NCBI GenBank assembly: GCA_934408585.1
Contig: CAKRVA010000001.1
Location: forward strand, 1 to 64,000
Reading direction: 5' to 3'
DNA: 64,000 bases
Source: an uncultured Lachnospiraceae bacterium
GTDB taxonomy: Bacteria > Bacillota > Clostridia > Lachnospirales > Lachnospiraceae
This document shows, piece after piece, positions 7,771 through 14,789 of the stretch; the stretch's first letter is position 1, and the number at the start of each line of letters is the position of its first letter. Under the pieces are notes generated by a model that worked only from the letters and a program-made list of their open reading frames with translations, ran no database searches and was not told the DNA's origin. The translations under genes were made by a program, and so were the position numbers.

Positions 7771-9507
7771 TTACCCCTCATGCTCCTTTATTCGAAGCAA
7801 TAAATGTTCAATCTCCTCCACAGAAGAAGGTCGTCCCAGTAAAAATCCCTGGATGCAGTCACATCCCAGCATTTCCAGATACTGGAACTGTTCCTGTTCC
7901 TCTACACCTTCTGCAATCGTTTCATACCCAAGTTTTTTTGCCATAAAAATAATGGTTTCCGTAATGACACGGGTATTTTCGTCTACGGTTATTGTATCAA
8001 TAAAACTTTTATCAATCTTTAATGTATCAATTGGCAATCCTTTCAAATAGGACAATGAGGAATACCCCGTTCCAAAATCGTCCAATGAAATACGGATGCC
8101 ATAGTCTCTGAGAAGATGAAGCTTTTCCGTTACTTCCTTGAAATTCTCAATAAATACACTCTCTGTAATCTCCAGCTCCAACGCCCTGGGGTCCAGCTGA
8201 TACTTCTTAAGGCTTCCCAATATGGTATCCACGAAATCTTCACGATTGTATTGTATCGCTGATATATTCAACGAAAGAATCATATCGGTCCCGTAAGATG
8301 ATTTCCACTGTGAAAATATTTTAATACTTTCATCAATTACCCAGTTTCCAATTGGTATGATGGTTCCGTTCTTTTCCGCAATAGGAATAAACACCGCGGG
8401 ACTAATCATTTTTCCATCGGAATCACGCCAGCGGATCAGTGCCTCTACCCCACGGAGTTTCTTACTCTCCGTAAAATACTGCGGTTGAAAATTCATCGTA
8501 AAATTCTGGGTAAATACCGCTTCCTTCAATTTCGTTTCAATCGCAATGTTATGCAGGAAATCATTTAATATCGCAGCATCAAAATACTGAATGGAATCCT
8601 TTCCCTTCTTTTTTGCTTTGAACATTACAATTTCCGCACAGTTAATCAATTCCAGTGTATTCTGTGCCGCCTCCGGATATTCCGCAACACCAACGCTGAC
8701 CGTTAATTTTACGTCCTGTCCATCACTTAAGTGGAATGGCTGCTTGGTACGCTCCTTAATTGCCTGATACAAAAACTCCACACTGTGGTAACCTGTCGGC
8801 TCATAAATTGCAATACAGTAAATATCCGCATTAAAATGGGAAACAAGTACTCTGTCTGAAGAAAAGTCACCCAAGAACTGTCCAAGCTGCTGAACCACCT
8901 CATCACCGACAATCATGCCATATCCGTCGTTCACCTTGCTAAAATCATCAATATCCACAAACATGACAGAAACAATGTTATTCTCTTCCTCTGCTTTTCG
9001 TACAAAATCTGCCAGCAGACGCACAAAATAATTACGGTTATAAAGACCGGTCAGCACATCATAATATGCCATATAGGTCAATTCATCATTTTGATTTTTC
9101 AGCTTTGAAATATCTTTAAACCGGATGACTTTATCGGTAGGCGTATCTTTATGGTCATAAATAATATTTACTTCACACTCCAGCCAGGTACGTCCGTCAT
9201 TCATCTTAAAGCTTTCACTGCTCTCTGTCATCTGCGTATTTTCCAGAAACAGAAGATTCCGGAATGGAAGTACATACTTTTCTTCTACTTTAGAATATAA
9301 TTTTGTAAAATCATTCGCATCATGAATGACAATATCCGGGAAAAAACTTTCCCAATTTCCCAAAGTTTTTATATATCCATCTACCAGATTGACGTAAATA
9401 AGTGCACAGCTGGAAGTGGAGCAAATCAGACGATACATCCGTTCTTCATTCTCCAGTCGTTGATTTTTTGCACTTAATAAATCAACCTGGTAACGTAACT
9501 CTTCCAT
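7771..9507 (-). CDS. c-di-GMP phosphodiesterase (degenerate GGDEF plus intact EAL)
   Basis: The order is an N-terminal coiled region, a PAS-like sensor (about 25-135), a GGDEF domain (about 140-305) and an EAL domain (about 320-575). The cyclase signature GGDEF is replaced by NADIY (226-230), so synthase activity is unlikely. The EAL domain keeps its hallmarks: EAL at 355-357, NISA, the E of ELEITES, DDFGTG at 476-481, KIDKSF, the E of AEGVE and QGFLLGRP. The protein is therefore predicted to degrade cyclic di-GMP, with the GGDEF-like domain perhaps binding GTP as a regulator. It has 578 residues and no membrane segment. It lies between asd and the ATPase gene in one run. Confidence 0.9.
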   Translation of the reverse strand: MEELRYQVDLLSAKNQRLENEERMYRLICSTSSCALIYVNLVDGYIKTLGNWESFFPDIVIHDANDFTKLYSKVEEKYVLPFRNLLFLENTQMTESSESFKMNDGRTWLECEVNIIYDHKDTPTDKVIRFKDISKLKNQNDELTYMAYYDVLTGLYNRNYFVRLLADFVRKAEEENNIVSVMFVDIDDFSKVNDGYGMIVGDEVVQQLGQFLGDFSSDRVLVSHFNADIYCIAIYEPTGYHSVEFLYQAIKERTKQPFHLSDGQDVKLTVSVGVAEYPEAAQNTLELINCAEIVMFKAKKKGKDSIQYFDAAILNDFLHNIAIETKLKEAVFTQNFTMNFQPQYFTESKKLRGVEALIRWRDSDGKMISPAVFIPIAEKNGTIIPIGNWVIDESIKIFSQWKSSYGTDMILSLNISAIQYNREDFVDTILGSLKKYQLDPRALELEITESVFIENFKEVTEKLHLLRDYGIRISLDDFGTGYSSLSYLKGLPIDTLKIDKSFIDTITVDENTRVITETIIFMAKKLGYETIAEGVEEQEQFQYLEMLGCDCIQGFLLGRPSSVEEIEHLLLRIKEHEG

Positions 9508-9530
9508 AACTTAAAAACCTTCCGCTTCTA

Positions 9531-10616
9531 TTATTTCTTCGTAATATAGCCCTGTGCCTTTAATAATTCCGCACAAAGAACTGCACCACCTGCTGCACCA
9601 CGTACTGTATTATGGGAAAGTCCCACAAATTTCCAATCATAAACGGAATCTTCTCGAATACGTCCTACACTGATTCCCATTCCGTTCTCATAATTTACAT
9701 CAAGCTGAACCTGTGGTCTGTTGTCTTCTTCCAAATACTGGATAAACTGCTTTGGTGCACTTGGAAGCTGTAATTCCTGTGGCAGTCCCTTAAAGTTTAC
9801 AAGCTTTTCAATCAGCTGTTCCTTGGTAGGTTTCTTGCGGAATTTCACAAAAACAGCAGCGGTATGTCCATTCAGAACAGGTACACGGATACACTGACAG
9901 GTAATAACAGGACTTGTTGCAGGTTCAATCACACCATCCTTAATTTCACCCCAGATACGAAGTGGCTCCTTTTCACTCTTTTCTTCTTCTCCGCCAATAT
10001 AAGGAATGATATTTCCTACCATTTCCGGCCAGTCCTTAAATGTTTTACCGGCTCCGGAAATTGCCTGATACGTAGTTGCAACTACTTCATATGGTTCAAA
10101 TTCCTTCCATGCTGTTAAAACAGGTGCATAGCTCTGGATAGAACAATTTGGCTTTACGGCTACGAAGCCTCTCTTTGTTCCAAGTCTCTTTTTCTGGAAT
10201 TCAATTACTTTCATATGTTCCGGGTTGATTTCCGGAACTACCATAGGTACATCCGGAGTCCATCTGTGTGCAGAATTATTGGAAACAACCGGTGTTTCTG
10301 TCTTTGCATATTCTTCTTCAATTTTTTTGATTTCATCCTTTGTCATATCTACTGCACTGAAGACAAAATCAACATGAGAAGCAACTTCTTCTACTTCATT
10401 TACATTCATTACAACAATATCTTTTACTGCTTCCGGCATTGGCGTATCCATTTTCCAACGATCTCCGACTGCATCTTCATAACGCTTGCCTGCTGAACGT
10501 GGGCTTGCTGCAATTGTAGTCACCTCAAACCATGGATGATTTTCCAGTAAAGAGATAAATCTCTGTCCTACCATTCCGGTTCCACCTAATATACCAACTC
10601 TTAATTTGTCACTCAT
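9531..10616 (-). CDS. asd: Aspartate-semialdehyde dehydrogenase
   Basis: The enzyme reduces aspartyl phosphate to aspartate semialdehyde with NADPH, the branch point to lysine, threonine and methionine. The nucleotide-binding loop GGTGMVGQ is at residues 11-18 and the catalytic cysteine in KPNCSIQ at C158. A second conserved stretch, ISGAGKTF, lies near residue 187. The 361-residue length and the motif spacing fit the archaeal/fungal-like class rather than the usual E. coli type. The start has TGAGGAGAAG upstream. It is 66 bases downstream of argH and may share its transcript; I see no terminator between them. Confidence 0.95.
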   Translation of the reverse strand: MSDKLRVGILGGTGMVGQRFISLLENHPWFEVTTIAASPRSAGKRYEDAVGDRWKMDTPMPEAVKDIVVMNVNEVEEVASHVDFVFSAVDMTKDEIKKIEEEYAKTETPVVSNNSAHRWTPDVPMVVPEINPEHMKVIEFQKKRLGTKRGFVAVKPNCSIQSYAPVLTAWKEFEPYEVVATTYQAISGAGKTFKDWPEMVGNIIPYIGGEEEKSEKEPLRIWGEIKDGVIEPATSPVITCQCIRVPVLNGHTAAVFVKFRKKPTKEQLIEKLVNFKGLPQELQLPSAPKQFIQYLEEDNRPQVQLDVNYENGMGISVGRIREDSVYDWKFVGLSHNTVRGAAGGAVLCAELLKAQGYITKK

Positions 10617-10682
10617 TTTTTCTTCTCCTCATCTAATGTTTATTTTTAATTTTTATATAAAAGACCTTTCCGTCCCATATAC

Positions 10683-12083
10683 TTAATTTTGTGCCTTTCG
10701 AATCCATACGCCATCCAGGAACTCACGATTTTTCTGAATTACTTCTTTCATTACCGCAGGTCCCGGTGCACCAATGGTCAGTCGTTTTTCAACACAGGTT
10801 TTTAAACTGATGGCATCATAAATATCTGCTTCAAAAACTGGACTGATTTGCTTTAACTCTTCCAGACTCAGTGCATCAATGCTTGAATTCTTTTCGATAC
10901 AGTAAAGAACAAGCTGTCCGATAATTCCATGTGCATCCCGGAACGGAACTCCTTTTCCAACCAGATAATCTGCTGCATCCGTTGCGTTGGTAAATCCATT
11001 CATGGCACTCTTTTCCATTACATCCTTCCGGAATTTCATAGTTTCAAGCATTCCGTCAAAAAGGACAAGGCAATTCTTAACCGTATCAATTGCATCAAAT
11101 GTAACTTCCTTATCCTCCTGCATGTCTTTATTATAGGCAAGCGGAATTCCCTTCATCATCGTAAGAACAGACATCAGTGCTCCATATACCCGTCCGGTTT
11201 TTCCTCTTACCAGTTCTGCAATATCCGGATTTTTTTTCTGAGGCATAATACTGCTTCCGGTCGAATAAGCATCATCAATTTCCACAAAACGATACTCATT
11301 GGAATTCCAGATAATAATTTCTTCGGAAAACCGGCTTAAGTGCATCATCACCGTTGCTAATGCTGCCAGGAATTCAATAACATAATCTCTGTCTGATACA
11401 GAATCCATACTGTTCCAGGTTGGTCCTTCAAATCCCATCAGGGACGCCGTATAGTTTCGGTCTAACGGATATGTCGTTCCCGCAAAAGCACCTGCTCCCA
11501 ACGGGCAGTAATTCATTCGTTTATAGATATCCTCCATACGAAGCAGGTCTCTTTTAAACATTTCAAAATAAGCACCCATATGATGTGCAAGTGTTGTCGG
11601 CTGTGCCTTTTGCAGATGGGTAAACCCGGGCATATAGGTTTCTGTATTCTCTTCCATCGTTTTCTGTAATGTTTCAAGTAAACTGTATATATGCTGGGAA
11701 GCTTCAAGCACCTGGGCACGTACATACAAACGCATATCAAGTGCCACCTGGTCATTTCTGCTTCTTCCGGTATGCAGCTTCTTGCCTGCATCTCCGATTC
11801 TTGCAATCAGATTTGCCTCCACAAAACTATGAACATCCTCATATTCCGAAGTAATTTCAAGTTTTCCGTTTTTTACATCTTCCCGAATCTCACTAAGGCC
11901 TTTTACAATTGCATCTTTTTCTTCACAGGTTAAAATGCCCTGTTTTTCTAACATCACAACGTGAGCAATACTTCCTTCGATATCCTGTTCAAACAAACGC
12001 TGATCAAAAGAAATGGATGCATTAAAATCATAAACCAGCTTGTCCGTTTCCTTTGTAAAGCGTCCGCCCCATAGCTGAGCCAT
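10683..12083 (-). CDS. argH: Argininosuccinate lyase
   Basis: It splits argininosuccinate into arginine and fumarate, the last step of arginine synthesis. Family signatures seen are WGGRF at the N-terminus, the HTGRSRNDQ motif near residue 88, and the fumarase-superfamily signature GSSIMPQKKNP near residue 280. The length of 466 residues is typical. I placed the start at 12083 (MAQLWGG) because GGAGG lies nine bases upstream; the ATG two codons earlier is only three bases from that site. A promoter (12118-12146) lies 35 bases upstream. No other arginine genes are in the window. Confidence 0.95.
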   Translation of the reverse strand: MAQLWGGRFTKETDKLVYDFNASISFDQRLFEQDIEGSIAHVVMLEKQGILTCEEKDAIVKGLSEIREDVKNGKLEITSEYEDVHSFVEANLIARIGDAGKKLHTGRSRNDQVALDMRLYVRAQVLEASQHIYSLLETLQKTMEENTETYMPGFTHLQKAQPTTLAHHMGAYFEMFKRDLLRMEDIYKRMNYCPLGAGAFAGTTYPLDRNYTASLMGFEGPTWNSMDSVSDRDYVIEFLAALATVMMHLSRFSEEIIIWNSNEYRFVEIDDAYSTGSSIMPQKKNPDIAELVRGKTGRVYGALMSVLTMMKGIPLAYNKDMQEDKEVTFDAIDTVKNCLVLFDGMLETMKFRKDVMEKSAMNGFTNATDAADYLVGKGVPFRDAHGIIGQLVLYCIEKNSSIDALSLEELKQISPVFEADIYDAISLKTCVEKRLTIGAPGPAVMKEVIQKNREFLDGVWIRKAQN

Positions 12084-12117
12084 ATACATAATCCTCCAAT
12101 TATTAAATCTGAATTTG

Positions 12118-12146
12118 ATACTATCATATTTCCAAATACTTTTCAA
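12118..12146 (-). promoter_or_regulatory. Promoter of argH
   Basis: On the minus strand TTGAAA (12141-12146) and TAGTAT (12118-12123) are 17 bases apart, 20 bases ahead of the GGAGG site of argH. It shares a 147-base intergenic region with the divergent ABC transporter genes. Confidence 0.5.
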
Positions 12147-12179
12147 TCCTTAAGCACACAAATCCAATGGAATTCATAA

Positions 12180-12208
12180 TTTATATTATAATTTATGTAT
12201 CCTATAAA
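12180..12208 (+). promoter_or_regulatory. Possible promoter of the ABC transporter pair
   Basis: TTTATA (12180-12185) and TATAAA (12203-12208) are 17 bases apart. The region is AT-rich and an overlapping TATAAT at 12187-12192 is an alternative -10 box, so the assignment is weak. Confidence 0.3.
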
Positions 12209-12230
12209 CTATGCAGAAATGAGGAATTCT

Positions 12231-12986
12231 ATGAATCCGATTTTACTTCGTCTAAAACATATAGACTATTCCTATCACTCTTTAACCGGTGAAACAAAGG
12301 CATTGCATGACATTTCCTTTGATGTCCGTGAAAATGATTTTATTGCTATCGTCGGTCCGAGCGGATGTGGAAAATCTACGTTATTATCGATTATTTCCGG
12401 TCTTTTAAAAGCAGAACACGGAACTCTGGAATATTCCCATGCTTCTCCCAGAATTGGTTATATGCTTCAGCAGGATAATCTGCTTCCTTGGAGAACAATT
12501 TATGAAAATATTCTTTTAGGACCGGAAATCAACAAGCAGCTTACCCCTCAGAAAAAAGAGCTGGCACAAAAGTTATTAAAAGACTATGGTCTGTCTGCAT
12601 TCAAAGACAAACGGCCCTCCGAATTATCCGGTGGTATGCGTCAGCGCGCAGCACTGATACGAACCATGGTAATGGAACCTGATGTTCTTCTTCTGGATGA
12701 ACCCTTTAGTGCACTTGATTACCAGACACGCCTGATGGTTTCTGCTGACATTGGTAACATTATCCGCCGTCTTGGCATTACCGCCATTCTGGTTACTCAC
12801 GACCTTTCAGAAGCAGTTGCTCTTGCCAACCGTGTCATTGTTTTAAGCAAGCGGCCCGGTACAGTTACGAGAGAACTGGATATCCAGCTTACGCTTCCGG
12901 ATGACAGTCTGCTCGCTGCCAGAAATGCTCCGGAATTTCACAACTATTTTTCTATTTTATGGGAGGAAATATCAGATGCAAAATGA
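12231..12986 (+). CDS. ABC transporter ATP-binding protein, NitT/TauT (SsuB) type
   Basis: The 251-residue protein has all ATPase motifs: Walker A GPSGCGKST near residue 42, Q-loop QQDN, signature LSGGMRQR near 130, Walker B VLLLDEP and the H of THD. The residues around the Q-loop and the LRP-like spacing resemble the nitrate/sulfonate/taurine/thiamine-precursor importers (SsuB, TauB, ThiZ). The start at 12231 follows GAGG by six bases; an upstream in-frame ATG at 12195 lacks a site. It overlaps the permease gene by 11 bases. The substrate cannot be told because the binding-protein gene is missing from the window. Confidence 0.88.
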   Translation: MNPILLRLKHIDYSYHSLTGETKALHDISFDVRENDFIAIVGPSGCGKSTLLSIISGLLKAEHGTLEYSHASPRIGYMLQQDNLLPWRTIYENILLGPEINKQLTPQKKELAQKLLKDYGLSAFKDKRPSELSGGMRQRAALIRTMVMEPDVLLLDEPFSALDYQTRLMVSADIGNIIRRLGITAILVTHDLSEAVALANRVIVLSKRPGTVTRELDIQLTLPDDSLLAARNAPEFHNYFSILWEEISDAK

Positions 12987-13779
12987 ATCATTGGCACAAC
13001 AGCAATTTCGAAAATCTCATAAAAGACACCATCATGTAATTACTCTGATGCGTTTTATCCTTCTGTTTGCATTTCTTTTTCTCTGGGAATTCTGCTCCCG
13101 GTTTGATATCATCGACTCGTTTTTTTTCAGTAGTCCCTCTATGGTATTTCATTATTTTTTGCAGATGCTTTCGGATGGTTCTTTTTTTATGCATACCGGT
13201 ATCACTTTATTGGAAACGCTGCTCAGCTTTTTTATAATTTGTATTCTCGGCATTTTTACTGCGACACTGTTATGGTGTTCCAAATCATTGTCTGAAATTA
13301 CAGAACCATATTTTGTTGTACTGAACAGTCTTCCCAAATCTGCTCTTGCACCACTTCTGATTGTATGGTTGGGCACCGGAATTAACACCATTATTGTTGC
13401 CGGTATTTCTGTTGCCATTTTTGGTTCCGTCATAAGTCTGTATACCGGCTTCAAACAGGTCGACAGCGAACGTGCGAAACTGATTTATACTCTTGGTGGA
13501 AATAAATTTGATGTGTATACGAAAGTAATTCTCCCTTCCTCCATTCCGAACATTCTGAGCAATATGAAAATTAATGTTGGTCTTGCACTGGTTGGTGTTA
13601 TCATCGGCGAATTTCTTGCTGCCAGACGTGGATTAGGCTATTTAATCATCTATGGTTCCCAGGTCTTCCAGTTAAATATGGTAATTACTTCTATTATTAT
13701 TCTATGTGTAATTGCACTGGGATTGTACCAGTTGCTGCAATGGCTGGAACATCAATACAAAAAAAAGCTGTCGTACTGA
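12976..13779 (+). CDS. ABC transporter permease, NitT/TauT (SsuC) type
   Basis: This 267-residue integral membrane protein has about six transmembrane segments and a BPD_transp_1 domain. The EAA-like loop that contacts the ATPase is seen near residues 170-190 (ERAKLIYTLGGNKFDVY), followed by LP. The start at 12976 is inside the end of the ATPase gene, with GGGAGG nine bases upstream. Family members import nitrate, aliphatic sulfonates, taurine or thiamine precursors. Its stop codon lies inside the terminator stem that serves the opposing tRNA gene. Confidence 0.88.
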   Translation: MQNESLAQQQFRKSHKRHHHVITLMRFILLFAFLFLWEFCSRFDIIDSFFFSSPSMVFHYFLQMLSDGSFFMHTGITLLETLLSFFIICILGIFTATLLWCSKSLSEITEPYFVVLNSLPKSALAPLLIVWLGTGINTIIVAGISVAIFGSVISLYTGFKQVDSERAKLIYTLGGNKFDVYTKVILPSSIPNILSNMKINVGLALVGVIIGEFLAARRGLGYLIIYGSQVFQLNMVITSIIILCVIALGLYQLLQWLEHQYKKKLSY

Positions 13780-13793
13780 TTCAGTACGACAGC
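13759..13793 (-). terminator. Intrinsic terminator of tRNA-Thr, overlapping the permease stop
   Basis: A 12-bp stem (13767-13778 with 13782-13793) with a three-base loop is followed on the minus strand by eight T residues (13766 down to 13759). It starts three bases past the tRNA 3' end. The stop codon of the plus-strand permease gene (13777-13779) is part of the stem; on the plus strand no T-run follows, so it ends mainly the tRNA transcript. Confidence 0.9.
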
Positions 13794-13796
13794 CTA

Positions 13797-13869
13797 AGCT
13801 ACTGAGGGGACTCGAACCCCTGACCTGCTGATTACGAATCAGCTGCTCTACCAACTGAGCCACAGTAGC
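13797..13869 (-). tRNA. tRNA-Thr (anticodon CGT)
   Basis: The 73-base gene folds into a full cloverleaf: a 7-bp acceptor stem (GCTACTG with CAGTAGC), a 4-bp D stem, a 5-bp anticodon stem with loop TTCGTAA, a 5-base variable loop and a 5-bp T stem with loop TTCGAGT. The anticodon CGT reads ACG threonine codons. The discriminator base is T, and the 3' CCA is not encoded. It is a lone tRNA with its own promoter and terminator. Confidence 0.97.
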
Positions 13870-13887
13870 ATCTTGCAAACAAAATTT

Positions 13888-13916
13888 ATTATATACAGTT
13901 CTTTCCCTTTTTGCAA
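13888..13916 (-). promoter_or_regulatory. Promoter of tRNA-Thr
   Basis: On the minus strand TTGCAA (13911-13916) and a perfect TATAAT (13888-13893) are 17 bases apart. The -10 box lies 18 bases before the tRNA 5' end, leaving a leader of about 10-12 bases. Confidence 0.8.
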
Positions 13917-13932
13917 GTTCTTTCGAAAAGAA

Positions 13933-14766
13933 TTATCCGAGATGCACATCCATCTGTGGATAAGGAATTGGAATTTCTGCTTTATCCAATGTCTCTTTTA
14001 CACTCTGGGTCAGCTTATCCTTCATCGGAAAATAAATTTCCTTATTCACAAAACATCTGACAATAAGATTTACACTGCTATCTCCCAGAGAATCTACCAA
14101 AACCGTTTTCTCCATATTTTGTTGTACGCCTTCCGTTTCTGAAAGCATATCCAATAAAACATCTTTTGCCTTACGGATATCTGCCTGATAGCTGATTCCA
14201 ACCTTAATATCAATTCGCCGCTCCCCGCATCGGGAGTAATTGGTAATGCTTCCATTTGCCAACGGGCCATTGGGTAATACAATCACTTTATAATCCGGCG
14301 TAATAATTCTGGTGTAAAAAATATCAATCTGATCAACAATGCCTTCATTTCCCTTTTCATCCAGAATCATATCTCCAATGGAAAATGGTTTCAGAATTAA
14401 AAGCAGCATTCCACCGGCAAGATTACTCAGGCTTCCCTGCCATGCAAAACCAATTGCGACACTGACTGACCCAAGGACAGCAAGGAAGCTGCTGATTTCA
14501 ACGCCACATGTCCCTACCACAATCACAATTAACGCAAATACCAGAATGATTTTTAACAGGGAATCCGTAAAAACAACGACTCCATCTTCCACATGCGCCT
14601 TTTTTAACGACTTCCGTACAATTTTGCGAATCAGCTTAATCAATTGGATTCCGATTAAAATTACAAGAACCGCAAGAACAAGCTTGATTCCAAAATGAAG
14701 AAGCTTTTCCGGAAGTGTCTCCATAAATTTTTCTATTGCTCCTGGTGTAATTACTTCACTGTCCAT
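13933..14766 (-). CDS. mscS: Small-conductance mechanosensitive channel, MscS family
   Basis: MscS channels open under membrane tension to release solutes on osmotic downshock. The 277-residue protein has three transmembrane segments (about 22-45, 65-85 and 92-120). The pore-lining helix carries the Gly/Ala-rich pattern GSVSVAIGFAWQGSLSN, and the MscS beta domain follows with PFSIGD near residue 130 and the PNGPLANGSITN segment near 165. The C-terminal cytoplasmic part is of usual size. The gene starts 23 bases after glgB, with AAAAGG close to the ATG, so readthrough from glgB is likely. Confidence 0.93.
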   Translation of the reverse strand: MDSEVITPGAIEKFMETLPEKLLHFGIKLVLAVLVILIGIQLIKLIRKIVRKSLKKAHVEDGVVVFTDSLLKIILVFALIVIVVGTCGVEISSFLAVLGSVSVAIGFAWQGSLSNLAGGMLLLILKPFSIGDMILDEKGNEGIVDQIDIFYTRIITPDYKVIVLPNGPLANGSITNYSRCGERRIDIKVGISYQADIRKAKDVLLDMLSETEGVQQNMEKTVLVDSLGDSSVNLIVRCFVNKEIYFPMKDKLTQSVKETLDKAEIPIPYPQMDVHLG

Positions 14767-14789
14767 CCTTTTGTTCCACTTTTCTTATC

